From contig CANGVB010000342.1 in NCBI GenBank assembly GCA_947456995.1, positions 1 through 5,042 on the forward strand: a DNA stretch of 5,042 bases, written 5' to 3'. Within the stretch, counting starts at the first letter, position 1, and every line of letters starts with the position of its first letter. This stretch comes from Bryobacteraceae bacterium. Its GTDB lineage: Bacteria; Acidobacteriota; Terriglobia; Bryobacterales; Bryobacteraceae. Made by a program: the position numbers and the translations under genes. The notes under the pieces were generated by a model that had not been told where the DNA came from, searched no databases, and saw nothing but the letters and a program-made list of their open reading frames with translations. Positions 1-5,042 of this stretch are shown in pieces.

Positions 1-1455
1 ACCCCCATCCAGATTGATCCGGTTGCCATAGGTGTAGCGCAACTCGTTCAACATGGTCGGCGTGATGATCTTGTTGTAGCTCAGGTAGGTGTAATGCTGA
101 TGCCGCTTCGGGTCCGTCAACGTCTCAGCCGCCTCCTGCGGAAACACCGAAGTGTTGAAGCGATCGTCCGAGTTATATAGATACCGGAAGGTCAGCTTGT
201 CATTCATCGTCAGATTGTGATCCACCTTCGCCGTATAGTTGTTGCGAGGGAATTGGGTCACATAGTTAGCCCGAAAGTTATTCACGCCCGTCGCATTATC
301 CGGAGGCCGGTTCGGCAGCGGAAAGTACGTCGCGATATTCCTTCCTGCCGCATCCAGGCGGCTCGCAGGAATCACATTACCCGGAAACTGCGTCCGGCGA
401 TTCACCCCGTTCACCAGCGTCGTCGTCGCCGGGTCAAAGATCGGGTTCGAGTTCTGGCTAAAGTCTCCACCCCGCTGCGCAACCGTCGGTACCGTCAAGG
501 TACGCACCACACCCTCATTCCGGCGGCTTCCCTCATAAGCAAAAAAGAAAAACGTCTTGTCCTTCCCGTCGTACAGCTTCGGTATCCGCACCGGCCCCCC
601 AACCGTCCCGCCAAACACGTTGTAGCGCAAAGGCGCTCGCACCTTTTCGTTGTTCACCACCGGAGCAAAGTAGTTAGCCGCATCCAGCTTCTCGTTGCGA
701 AAGTATTCAAACAAAGTCCCCTGCAATTGATTGGTGCCGCTCTTGGTCGTAGCGATCACAACACCCCCCGCGCTCCCACCATACTCGGCGCTATAGCTAT
801 TGGCCAGAATCTTCACTTCTGCCACCGTTTCCACGGGCGGGTCCAGATCCACCTGCCCAATCCCGAGTCGCATATTCTGCGCCGTTCCGCCATCGATAAA
901 GAAGTTCTGCGATTGCGTCCTGCCCCCCGCAAGCGAAAAATTCGGCTTGCCGCCCGCGTCATAATTCACAAACACAGCCGCCCCGGTAAGGCCAATAATG
1001 TTCATGCTCCGACGGTCCCCAATAGGCATGTCTTCGATCGTCTTCGATTCAATCAACTGGCTCACATCACTCGACCGCGTCTCAATCGACGAAGCCGTCG
1101 CCGCCACACTGATCGATTCCGTCACCGCACCCACATCGAGCGTAAGATTCAGCTCCAGACTCTGCCCCGTGCTCAGCGCCAGATTCGTCCTTACCAGCTT
1201 CTTAAAACCGGGCTTCTCCACACTCAACGTGTAGCGCCCAATCGGCAGCGCTCGAATGGCGTAAAGCCCGCTATCGTTGGTTGTCACCGTGGTCGCTGAA
1301 GCAGTCGCCGCATTCACAATGCTCACCTGAGCACCCACCACTACTGCCCCCTGCGCATCGCTAACCAGTCCTGAAAGATTAGCCTGTGAGGACTGCGCGC
1401 TGCACAGACGAGCCAAAACAAAAATAGAAGCCAGAATCCCTGAAGTCCGAATCAT
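1..1455 (-). CDS. TonB-dependent receptor, Oar-like, with carboxypeptidase-regulatory-like N-terminal domain (5' part, runs off left edge)
   Basis: An open frame of 485 codons runs without a stop from the ATG at 1455 to position 1, so the C-terminal barrel is missing. Residues 1-20 resemble a signal peptide, with probable cleavage after LCSA. Residues about 25-105 form a carboxypeptidase-regulatory-like beta-sandwich (VSDAQGAVVVGAQVSI, DSGLYAIRALPIGRYTLSV). A plug domain follows at about 115-240 (SLAGGRTQSQNFFIDGG, YSAEYGGSAGGVVIATTKSG), then the first barrel strands (GTLFEYFRNEKLDAANYF, FGGTVGGPV, FFFAYEG, VPTVAQRGGDFS). These are hallmarks of the acidobacterial Oar-like outer-membrane receptors. 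Family members sit in the outer membrane, and most have no proven substrate. No strong Shine-Dalgarno precedes the ATG, but it is the first in-frame start and gives a proper signal peptide. It is divergent from the metallothionein-merR cassette, 78 bp away. A metal-related role would be inference from position only. Confidence 0.95.
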   Translation of the reverse strand, partial: MIRTSGILASIFVLARLCSAQSSQANLSGLVSDAQGAVVVGAQVSIVNAATASATTVTTNDSGLYAIRALPIGRYTLSVEKPGFKKLVRTNLALSTGQSLELNLTLDVGAVTESISVAATASSIETRSSDVSQLIESKTIEDMPIGDRRSMNIIGLTGAAVFVNYDAGGKPNFSLAGGRTQSQNFFIDGGTAQNMRLGIGQVDLDPPVETVAEVKILANSYSAEYGGSAGGVVIATTKSGTNQLQGTLFEYFRNEKLDAANYFAPVVNNEKVRAPLRYNVFGGTVGGPVRIPKLYDGKDKTFFFFAYEGSRRNEGVVRTLTVPTVAQRGGDFSQNSNPIFDPATTTLVNGVNRRTQFPGNVIPASRLDAAGRNIATYFPLPNRPPDNATGVNNFRANYVTQFPRNNYTAKVDHNLTMNDKLTFRYLYNSDDRFNTSVFPQEAAETLTDPKRHQHYTYLSYNKIITPTMLNELRYTYGNRINLDGG

Positions 1456-1495
1456 GCAGCAAACATTATCACGAAACTTTCTTTCAACATTCTTC

Positions 1496-1527
1496 TTGAC
1501 TCCGTACCCTCCTACGGACCCTAAGCT
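1496..1527 (+). promoter_or_regulatory. MerR-type promoter with overlong 20-bp spacer
   Basis: The -35 element TTGACT (1496-1501) and the -10 element TAAGCT (1522-1527) are separated by 20 bp, longer than the usual 17. MerR-family activators work on such 19-20 bp spacers: the metal-bound dimer untwists the DNA so that RNA polymerase can align both elements. The -35 together with the first operator half-site, TTGACTCCGTAC, is identical, as I recall it, to the Tn501/Tn21 merTPAD promoter, and its -10 TAAGGT differs by one base. Transcription should start near 1533-1535, at or beside the ATG of the cysteine-rich peptide. It should drive the peptide gene and merR together. Confidence 0.85.
1501..1518. 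promoter_or_regulatory. MerR operator dyad TCCGTA-N6-TACGGA
   Basis: This is a perfect 6-bp inverted repeat with a 6-bp centre, lying wholly between the -35 and -10 elements, where MerR-family dimers bind. The half-site CCGTA/TACGG matches the classical mercury operator. The encoded MerR protein starts 129 bp downstream, so it is the obvious ligand. Because the receptor gene diverges from the same 78-bp region, occupancy could also affect its transcription, though I could not identify a convincing receptor promoter. Confidence 0.85.
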
Positions 1528-1533
1528 CAAATC

Positions 1534-1629
1534 ATGAAGAAAACAAGCACGCGCGGCTGCACCTGCTGCGCATCCTGCCCCTGTGGCGACCCAAACTGCA
1601 AATGCTCCTGCTGCACCGGCAGCAAATAA
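1534..1629 (+). CDS. tiny cysteine-rich metallothionein-like peptide (31 aa, 9 Cys)
   Basis: The ORF reads ATG to TAA and encodes 31 residues, nine of them cysteine (positions 9, 11, 12, 15, 17, 22, 24, 26, 27). They are arranged C-x-C-C-x2-C-x-C-x4-C-x-C-x-C-C, followed by TGSK. There are no aromatic residues and no histidine, and the N-terminus is basic (MKKTSTR). This is the composition of a metallothionein, a cytosolic thiolate-cluster metal chelator. Nine cysteines in about 30 residues equals the beta domain of animal metallothioneins, which holds three divalent ions; the stoichiometry here is inference. It does not resemble the longer bacterial SmtA/BmtA family. The start is the only possible one, because an in-frame TAA lies at 1522-1524. 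No Shine-Dalgarno is present, and the MerR-type promoter places the RNA 5' end at about the ATG, so translation is probably leaderless. It is the first cistron, 17 bp before merR. The alternative, a chance ORF, is unlikely given the regular cysteine spacing and the operator. Confidence 0.82.
   Translation: MKKTSTRGCTCCASCPCGDPNCKCSCCTGSK
1609..1624 (+). other. small hairpin at the end of the metallothionein-like ORF
   Basis: TGCTGC (1609-1614) and GCAGCA (1619-1624) form a perfect 6-bp stem with an ACCG loop, ending five bases before the end of the TAA stop codon. No U-tract follows, so it is not a standard intrinsic terminator. It could protect the 3' end of a short peptide mRNA or reduce read-through into merR. 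It could equally be a by-product of the Cys-Cys-Thr-Gly-Ser codons. Confidence 0.3.
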
Positions 1630-1646
1630 CCATTCACACTTAAGTC

Positions 1647-2045
1647 ATGACTATCTCTGAAGTTGCGCGGCAGGCCCTCGTGGGCGTAGAAACCATTCGC
1701 TTCTATGAACGCGAAGGCTTGCTCGCGCAGCCCAGAAAACCCCAATCCGGCTACCGGCAATACACCACAAGTCACCTCGAGCGCATCCGCTTCCTCAAAC
1801 AGTGCCAGACCTTCGGTTTCACTCTCGCCGAAGCCGCCACCCTCGCCGACTCCCTCGAATCCGGCGCACCCACCTGCGAAAACACTTGCAACCTCGCCGA
1901 ACGAAAACTCATCGAGCTAAAGAAAAAAATCGAAGAGTATCAAAAGCTCGCCACCCGCATTGAATCCCTTCTCGACAGCCCCTGCCGCCGCACCGCCAAC
2001 GCAGACTGCTCCGTCGTCGCCGCCCTCAAAACAGGCAACTGCTAG
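1647..2045 (+). CDS. MerR-family metal-responsive transcriptional regulator
   Basis: The 132-residue protein is a complete MerR sensor, slightly shorter than Tn501 MerR (144). Residues 1-40 form the winged helix-turn-helix (MTISEVARQALVGVETIRFY, EREGLL, SGYRQY), and 41-70 the second helical part (LERIRFLKQCQTFGFTLAEA). Residues about 78-112 form the long dimerisation helix. Candidate ligands are Cys77, Cys113 and Cys121. The stretch TCENTCNLAERKL aligns with HCEEASSLAEHKL of Tn501 MerR, placing Cys77 on MerR Cys82. A cysteine there marks divalent-ion sensors; CueR has serine. The Cys113-x7-Cys121 loop is one residue shorter than in MerR and matches the CueR spacing. Extra cysteines lie at 53, 81 and 132. 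The likely effector is Hg, Cd, Zn or Pb, not resolvable from sequence. It is probably co-transcribed behind the Cys-rich peptide from the MerR-type promoter, giving autoregulation. No clear ribosome site precedes it, so coupling to the upstream ORF is plausible. Confidence 0.95.
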   Translation: MTISEVARQALVGVETIRFYEREGLLAQPRKPQSGYRQYTTSHLERIRFLKQCQTFGFTLAEAATLADSLESGAPTCENTCNLAERKLIELKKKIEEYQKLATRIESLLDSPCRRTANADCSVVAALKTGNC

Positions 2046-4192
2046 CCTTCAGACCGTACCGTTTGCGCTTCCAGCATCCGCCGCGCTGCCTCTTTGGTCA
2101 AAGGCGGTGCAAACAGATAACCCTGTCCAAACCCGCATCCCAAACTCCGCAACTCGTCGGCCTGTATCTGCGTCTCAATCCCCTCAGCCACCACCTGCAA
2201 CCCCAAACTCCCGGCCAGCAGAATAATCGCCCTCACAATCTCAAATGCCGCATGATCGTCGCCCATTGTCGTGATGAAAGACCGGTCAATCTTGAGCGTG
2301 TCAAAGGGCAGCCTGTGCAAGTAGCTGAGTGAAGAATACCCAGTCCCGAAATCGTCAATCTTTAACCCAACACCGATCCGTCGCAACTCCTTCACAATCT
2401 CCAGCGCCTGTTCAGGGTCACTCACCAAAACGCTCTCCGTCACTTCAAACTGCAGCGTCGATGGAATGATGCGCGTCTCATCGAGAATCTTCCGGATGTC
2501 TTCAATCAGGTGTCGATCCTGAAACTGCCGCACACTCAGGTTCACACTCACCTCAAGTGGCTGCCTCTGCGGAAACTCTTCCTGCCAATCCCGTATCGTC
2601 TCGCAAGCCTCCCGCACCGTACGGATCCCGATCGGAATAATCAACCCGGTCGATTCCGCCAGCGGAATGAACTGGTTCGGAGGAATCACCCCCTTCACCG
2701 GATGCCGCCACCGCAGCAGCGCCTCAAAGCCAATGATCCGTTTGTTCACCAGATCTACCTTCGGCTGATAGTAAATCTCAAATTCCCACTGCTCAATCGC
2801 CCGCTTCAGATCGTTCTCCAGCGCCATCTGCTGCAGCACGTCTTCCCTCATGCTGTGATCAAAAAGCACAACACGATTGCCCCCGCCAGACCTCGCCAGC
2901 CGCAACGCAATCTCGGCATCCCGCCACACCTCATCAGCATGCTTGCGATCTTCCCGCAAAACAAAGCCAACGCTCGTCGAAACAAACAGCTCATTGCCCT
3001 GCAGCCAGATCCCCTTCTCAAGACACCCCTGGATCAATTCCGCCACAGCTCTGCCATCGGTTTCGTCCTCGATTCCAGGCATCGCAATCGCAAACTCTTC
3101 TTCATTCAGCCGCGCCAGAATCCATTCGCCGTTTTGCTTCAACCCGCCATTCAAGCTGCTATTCAGCCGCTCACTGGCCAGCCGTAACAACTGGTCTCCC
3201 ACCGCTTGCCCCAAAGAATCCCGAATCATCGAATAGCGGTCAATCCCAACCAGAAACACCGCCAGGCTCAGCCCATCGGCATGCAAGTTGTCCTCAAGCC
3301 AGTCTTCAAATTGAAAACGGTTCGCCAGCCCCGTAATCGGGTCAATCGTCTTGGCCTCAGTGATGTCCGTATGCGACCCGCTGATTGCCACCGGGTCTCC
3401 CTGCTCGTCCCGCTCCAGCCGGCCCCTCATCAATACCCAGCGCCATCCCCCATTCCGGTGCCGCAATCGAAATTCGAAATTCAACTCCTCAGGCAATGCT
3501 CTCCAGTCACTCCCAGAAAGCGCCTTGCTCAGCCGCGAAAGGTCCAGCGGATGAATCAGGGTCAAACATTCATCCAGATTCCCCTGCACCTCAGACTCCG
3601 AAAATCCGCTCAGCTTCCGAAAGTTCTGGCTAAACTCCACACTTCGCGATCGCAAATCCAGCCGCCACAAATCGTGATGCACAATCGACTGCTTATGCTG
3701 CATCAGCTCAACTTCCGCCTGCTGCTTCTGCGATTGCAACTCCGTCGCCTGCGATGCAACACTCAGCGCCCGCCGTGTCTTCCGCTCAATCAGTCCCCAA
3801 TCCCACGGATACTCAAAATGAGTATTCACCCCAGCCTCAACCGACGCGTAAAGCTCCGCCTGGCTCCATTCCTCGCATGCTACAAAAATCTGCCGCGAAT
3901 ACTCATTCGCCTTGGTTCGAATCCGCTCAATAGCCTCACCAACCTGCCCCGTCCATTGCCTACCTACAACTACTACCAGCCCCACCGGAGTACCCAACTT
4001 CTCGCACTCCTCCAGCACCAGCAACGCCTCGTTAGAATCGCTGCAACAAAACACCGCTTCCTCAATCCCCTCCAGAAACGGGCGCCACTCCGACACCTCG
4101 GTCTCCAGTCCCAGTAGTAGGATCGGCATAGTTACGAGTTGCAAACTCTCTTCAGAGGAATACTCCAAAGGGTCAAGGTTCATTCCTGTCAC
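2042..4192 (-). CDS. REC-like/PAS/degenerate GGDEF/EAL protein, probable c-di-GMP phosphodiesterase
   Basis: The 716-residue protein has no signal peptide or membrane segment, so it is cytosolic. Residues about 20-145 resemble a response-regulator receiver fold, but the expected phospho-aspartate strand reads GLVVVVGRQW, without Asp. A short coiled coil (about 145-170) leads to a PAS domain (about 170-281, ending in SGSHTDITEAK). The GGDEF domain (about 282-445) is degenerate: the signature is NEEEF at 363-367 and no RxxD inhibitory site precedes it, so cyclase activity is probably lost. The EAL domain (about 455-705) keeps the known catalytic set: E490 of EALLRW, N551 of NLS, E583, D613-D614 of DDFGTG, K634, E670 and Q690. 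The predicted reaction is c-di-GMP to pGpG, tuned by the N-terminal sensors. The start is GTG at 4192, chosen because GAGGAG lies 6 nt upstream; an ATG at 4183 is the alternative. It follows selB by 43 bp, and its stop overlaps that of merR. Confidence 0.95.
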   Translation of the reverse strand: MTGMNLDPLEYSSEESLQLVTMPILLLGLETEVSEWRPFLEGIEEAVFCCSDSNEALLVLEECEKLGTPVGLVVVVGRQWTGQVGEAIERIRTKANEYSRQIFVACEEWSQAELYASVEAGVNTHFEYPWDWGLIERKTRRALSVASQATELQSQKQQAEVELMQHKQSIVHHDLWRLDLRSRSVEFSQNFRKLSGFSESEVQGNLDECLTLIHPLDLSRLSKALSGSDWRALPEELNFEFRLRHRNGGWRWVLMRGRLERDEQGDPVAISGSHTDITEAKTIDPITGLANRFQFEDWLEDNLHADGLSLAVFLVGIDRYSMIRDSLGQAVGDQLLRLASERLNSSLNGGLKQNGEWILARLNEEEFAIAMPGIEDETDGRAVAELIQGCLEKGIWLQGNELFVSTSVGFVLREDRKHADEVWRDAEIALRLARSGGGNRVVLFDHSMREDVLQQMALENDLKRAIEQWEFEIYYQPKVDLVNKRIIGFEALLRWRHPVKGVIPPNQFIPLAESTGLIIPIGIRTVREACETIRDWQEEFPQRQPLEVSVNLSVRQFQDRHLIEDIRKILDETRIIPSTLQFEVTESVLVSDPEQALEIVKELRRIGVGLKIDDFGTGYSSLSYLHRLPFDTLKIDRSFITTMGDDHAAFEIVRAIILLAGSLGLQVVAEGIETQIQADELRSLGCGFGQGYLFAPPLTKEAARRMLEAQTVRSEG

Positions 4193-4193
4193 T

Positions 4194-4214
4194 TCTAGCT
4201 CCTCATCGGCTAGA
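4194..4214 (-). other. inverted repeat around the ribosome binding site of the EAL-domain gene
   Basis: On the minus strand TCTAGC (4214-4209) pairs perfectly with GCTAGA (4199-4194) across a 9-nt loop that carries most of the Shine-Dalgarno sequence. In RNA this would present GAGGA in a hairpin loop in the 43-nt space between selB and the EAL gene. It may modulate translation initiation; the stem is short and could be chance. Confidence 0.3.
4199..4204 (-). promoter_or_regulatory. Shine-Dalgarno GAGGAG of the EAL-domain gene
   Basis: On the minus strand GAGGAG lies 6 nt before the GTG at 4192-4190 and 15 nt before the in-frame ATG at 4183. The spacing therefore favours the GTG as the real start. 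Confidence 0.7.
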
Positions 4215-4235
4215 GCGGTGCATTCAAGAATGGAA

Positions 4236-5042
4236 TTACAAAATCAGTCGCTGGTCTCCGTCCCGCCGCGTAATCTTCTCCCGATCTAAAAACTCAAGTA
4301 GCGGAATCGCATACTTTCGTGACACACCTGTCCAATCCTTAAACTCCACCACCCCAAACCGTTGCCCCTTCCGCTCGGCAAATATCTTCTTCAATAGCCC
4401 AAGCGCTTCCCGGTGATAAACAAGTTCCGGCCCCACCCTTAAGAGTTTTCCCTCTCTCAACAACAAACCCAGCACCGCCTTCGCCCGCGCCGCAGCTAGC
4501 CCCGTCGAAGCCAAAACATCATCCACCGCCGGCACCGCGAGGCCTGCCTGCAAAAACGCCGCCTCCATCGCCTGCGAAGCTTCATCCTCCTTCGCCTCAA
4601 GCCTCACTTTATGGCTCTCCAGCCGCAACAAATCCCCTTCTGCCTTCACACTCGGGGCCTGCCGCAACAGCGTCTCCATCAGTCCAGACGGCGCTCCAGC
4701 CAGCAATCCAGATCGCAACGCCTCCCGCGACAGCCCTGCCTCCAGCGGAAAGTCCTTGTGGTGTTGCCGCAGCCGCTGCACTAGCTCCGCCGCAATCTTC
4801 TTCAGATTCGCCCCCGAAGCCACCCACGTTCCAATCCGCTCCAGCCCCGCCGGAATATCAGTCTCGAGACAACCGAGTCGCCGCCTTAGATCCCCAAACT
4901 CCATCCCCAGCGGCCGCTCCTCCAGCAGAATCCCGATCCGCCCCGCAAGATCCAGCCCCTTCCACCGCGTAAGCCGCTCCACTGCCCCCTTCCGTTTCAT
5001 CCGCGTTGCCCCAAAGTGCAACTCCATCACCGTCCCGCCGGC
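4236..5042 (-). CDS. selB: selenocysteine-specific elongation factor SelB, C-terminal part (runs off right edge)
   Basis: SelB is the EF-Tu-like GTPase that brings Sec-tRNA(Sec) to UGA codons marked by a SECIS hairpin. Here 268 codons are open from the right edge to TAA at 4238-4236; the GTPase and most beta-barrel domains lie outside. The first visible residues, AGGTVMELHFGATRMKRKG, match the end of the last beta-barrel domain (family pattern IGGGxVLDPxPxxxKR). Four winged-helix segments then follow, the SECIS-binding half: one near GRIGILLEERPLG, one in DFPLEAGLSREALRSGL to LRLESHKVRL, one with VLGLLLREGKLLRVGPELVYH, and the last ending in the diagnostic FKDWTGVSRKYAIPLLEFLDREKITRRDGDQRL. 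The GTG at 5030 and ATG at 5027 are internal codons, not starts. It implies that the organism decodes selenocysteine. It lies 43 bp upstream of the EAL gene on the same strand, so read-through is possible. Confidence 0.94.
   Translation of the reverse strand, partial: AGGTVMELHFGATRMKRKGAVERLTRWKGLDLAGRIGILLEERPLGMEFGDLRRRLGCLETDIPAGLERIGTWVASGANLKKIAAELVQRLRQHHKDFPLEAGLSREALRSGLLAGAPSGLMETLLRQAPSVKAEGDLLRLESHKVRLEAKEDEASQAMEAAFLQAGLAVPAVDDVLASTGLAAARAKAVLGLLLREGKLLRVGPELVYHREALGLLKKIFAERKGQRFGVVEFKDWTGVSRKYAIPLLEFLDREKITRRDGDQRLIL

Noticed and set aside
217..1299. 360-codon open frame on the plus strand
   Set aside because: It is antisense to the receptor, whose signal peptide, plug and barrel motifs are clear. 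The translation is Arg/His/Pro-rich with no recognisable domain, typical of a shadow frame in GC-rich DNA.
1466..1487. Receptor promoter candidate TTGAAA ... GATAAT on the minus strand
   Set aside because: The spacer is only 11 bp and the -10-like element would place the transcription start at or inside the receptor ATG. No credible sigma-70 promoter for the receptor was found.
1609..1640. Intrinsic terminator after the Cys-rich peptide ORF
   Set aside because: The 6-bp stem is real but is followed by AATAACCATTC without a U-tract, so termination is not supported. merR is close enough to be co-transcribed.
1527..1775. 82-codon open frame on the minus strand across the metallothionein-like ORF
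   Set aside because: It overlaps both the Cys-rich ORF and the conserved DNA-binding region of merR in antisense and has no recognisable feature.
3206..4117. 303-codon open frame on the plus strand
   Set aside because: It is antisense to the PAS/GGDEF gene and shows low-complexity Arg/Pro/Leu composition with no motif. Shorter plus-strand frames between 2063 and 4289 are rejected for the same reason.
4221..4232. Inverted repeat CATTC-N2-GAATG upstream of the EAL gene
   Set aside because: Five-bp arms with a 2-bp centre are too short to form a hairpin and match no operator I know. Chance is the simplest explanation.
1..5042. Selenoprotein with in-frame UGA, tRNA-Sec, CRISPR array or insertion sequence
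   Set aside because: selB prompted a look, but no gene here is interrupted by UGA, and no tRNA-like, repeat-spacer or transposase sequence was seen.

Overview
The window looks like a piece of a chromosome from an acidobacterium, most likely near Solibacter/Bryobacter. The main reason is the left-hand gene, an Oar-type TonB-dependent receptor with an N-terminal carboxypeptidase-regulatory-like domain, a family greatly expanded in those bacteria. The moderately GC-rich composition is compatible. This placement is inferred from protein style, not from a marker gene.

Layout, left to right. (1) Positions 1-1455, minus strand: the first 485 codons of the receptor, running off the left edge. (2) Positions 1456-1533: a 78-bp divergent intergenic region with a promoter/operator of the mer type: TTGACT, a 20-bp spacer holding the perfect dyad TCCGTA-N6-TACGGA, then TAAGCT. 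(3) Positions 1534-1629, plus strand: a 31-codon ORF encoding a peptide with nine cysteines, a metallothionein-like miniature protein. (4) Positions 1647-2045, plus: a MerR-family metal sensor with cysteines at the positions used by divalent-metal sensors. (5) Positions 2042-4192, minus: a 716-residue REC-like/PAS/degenerate GGDEF/intact EAL protein, probably a c-di-GMP phosphodiesterase, whose stop codon overlaps that of merR. (6) Positions 4236-5042, minus: the C-terminal 268 codons of SelB, the selenocysteine-specific elongation factor, running off the right edge. No stretch over 300 bases lacks a gene.

The most interesting part is the 0.55-kb cassette at 1496-2045. A MerR-type operator/promoter sits directly in front of a tiny Cys9 peptide, with the MerR sensor gene as the second cistron. 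I infer a self-contained metal sense-and-sequester module. Metal-bound MerR would distort the overlong-spacer promoter and switch on both the chelating peptide and more sensor. The predicted transcription start falls on or next to the peptide's ATG, so the message may be leaderless. The divergent receptor could share the control region. The peptide is short enough to be missed by routine gene calling.

The selB and EAL genes lie in the same direction 43 bp apart and may be co-transcribed. Nothing in the sequence links them functionally to the metal cassette.
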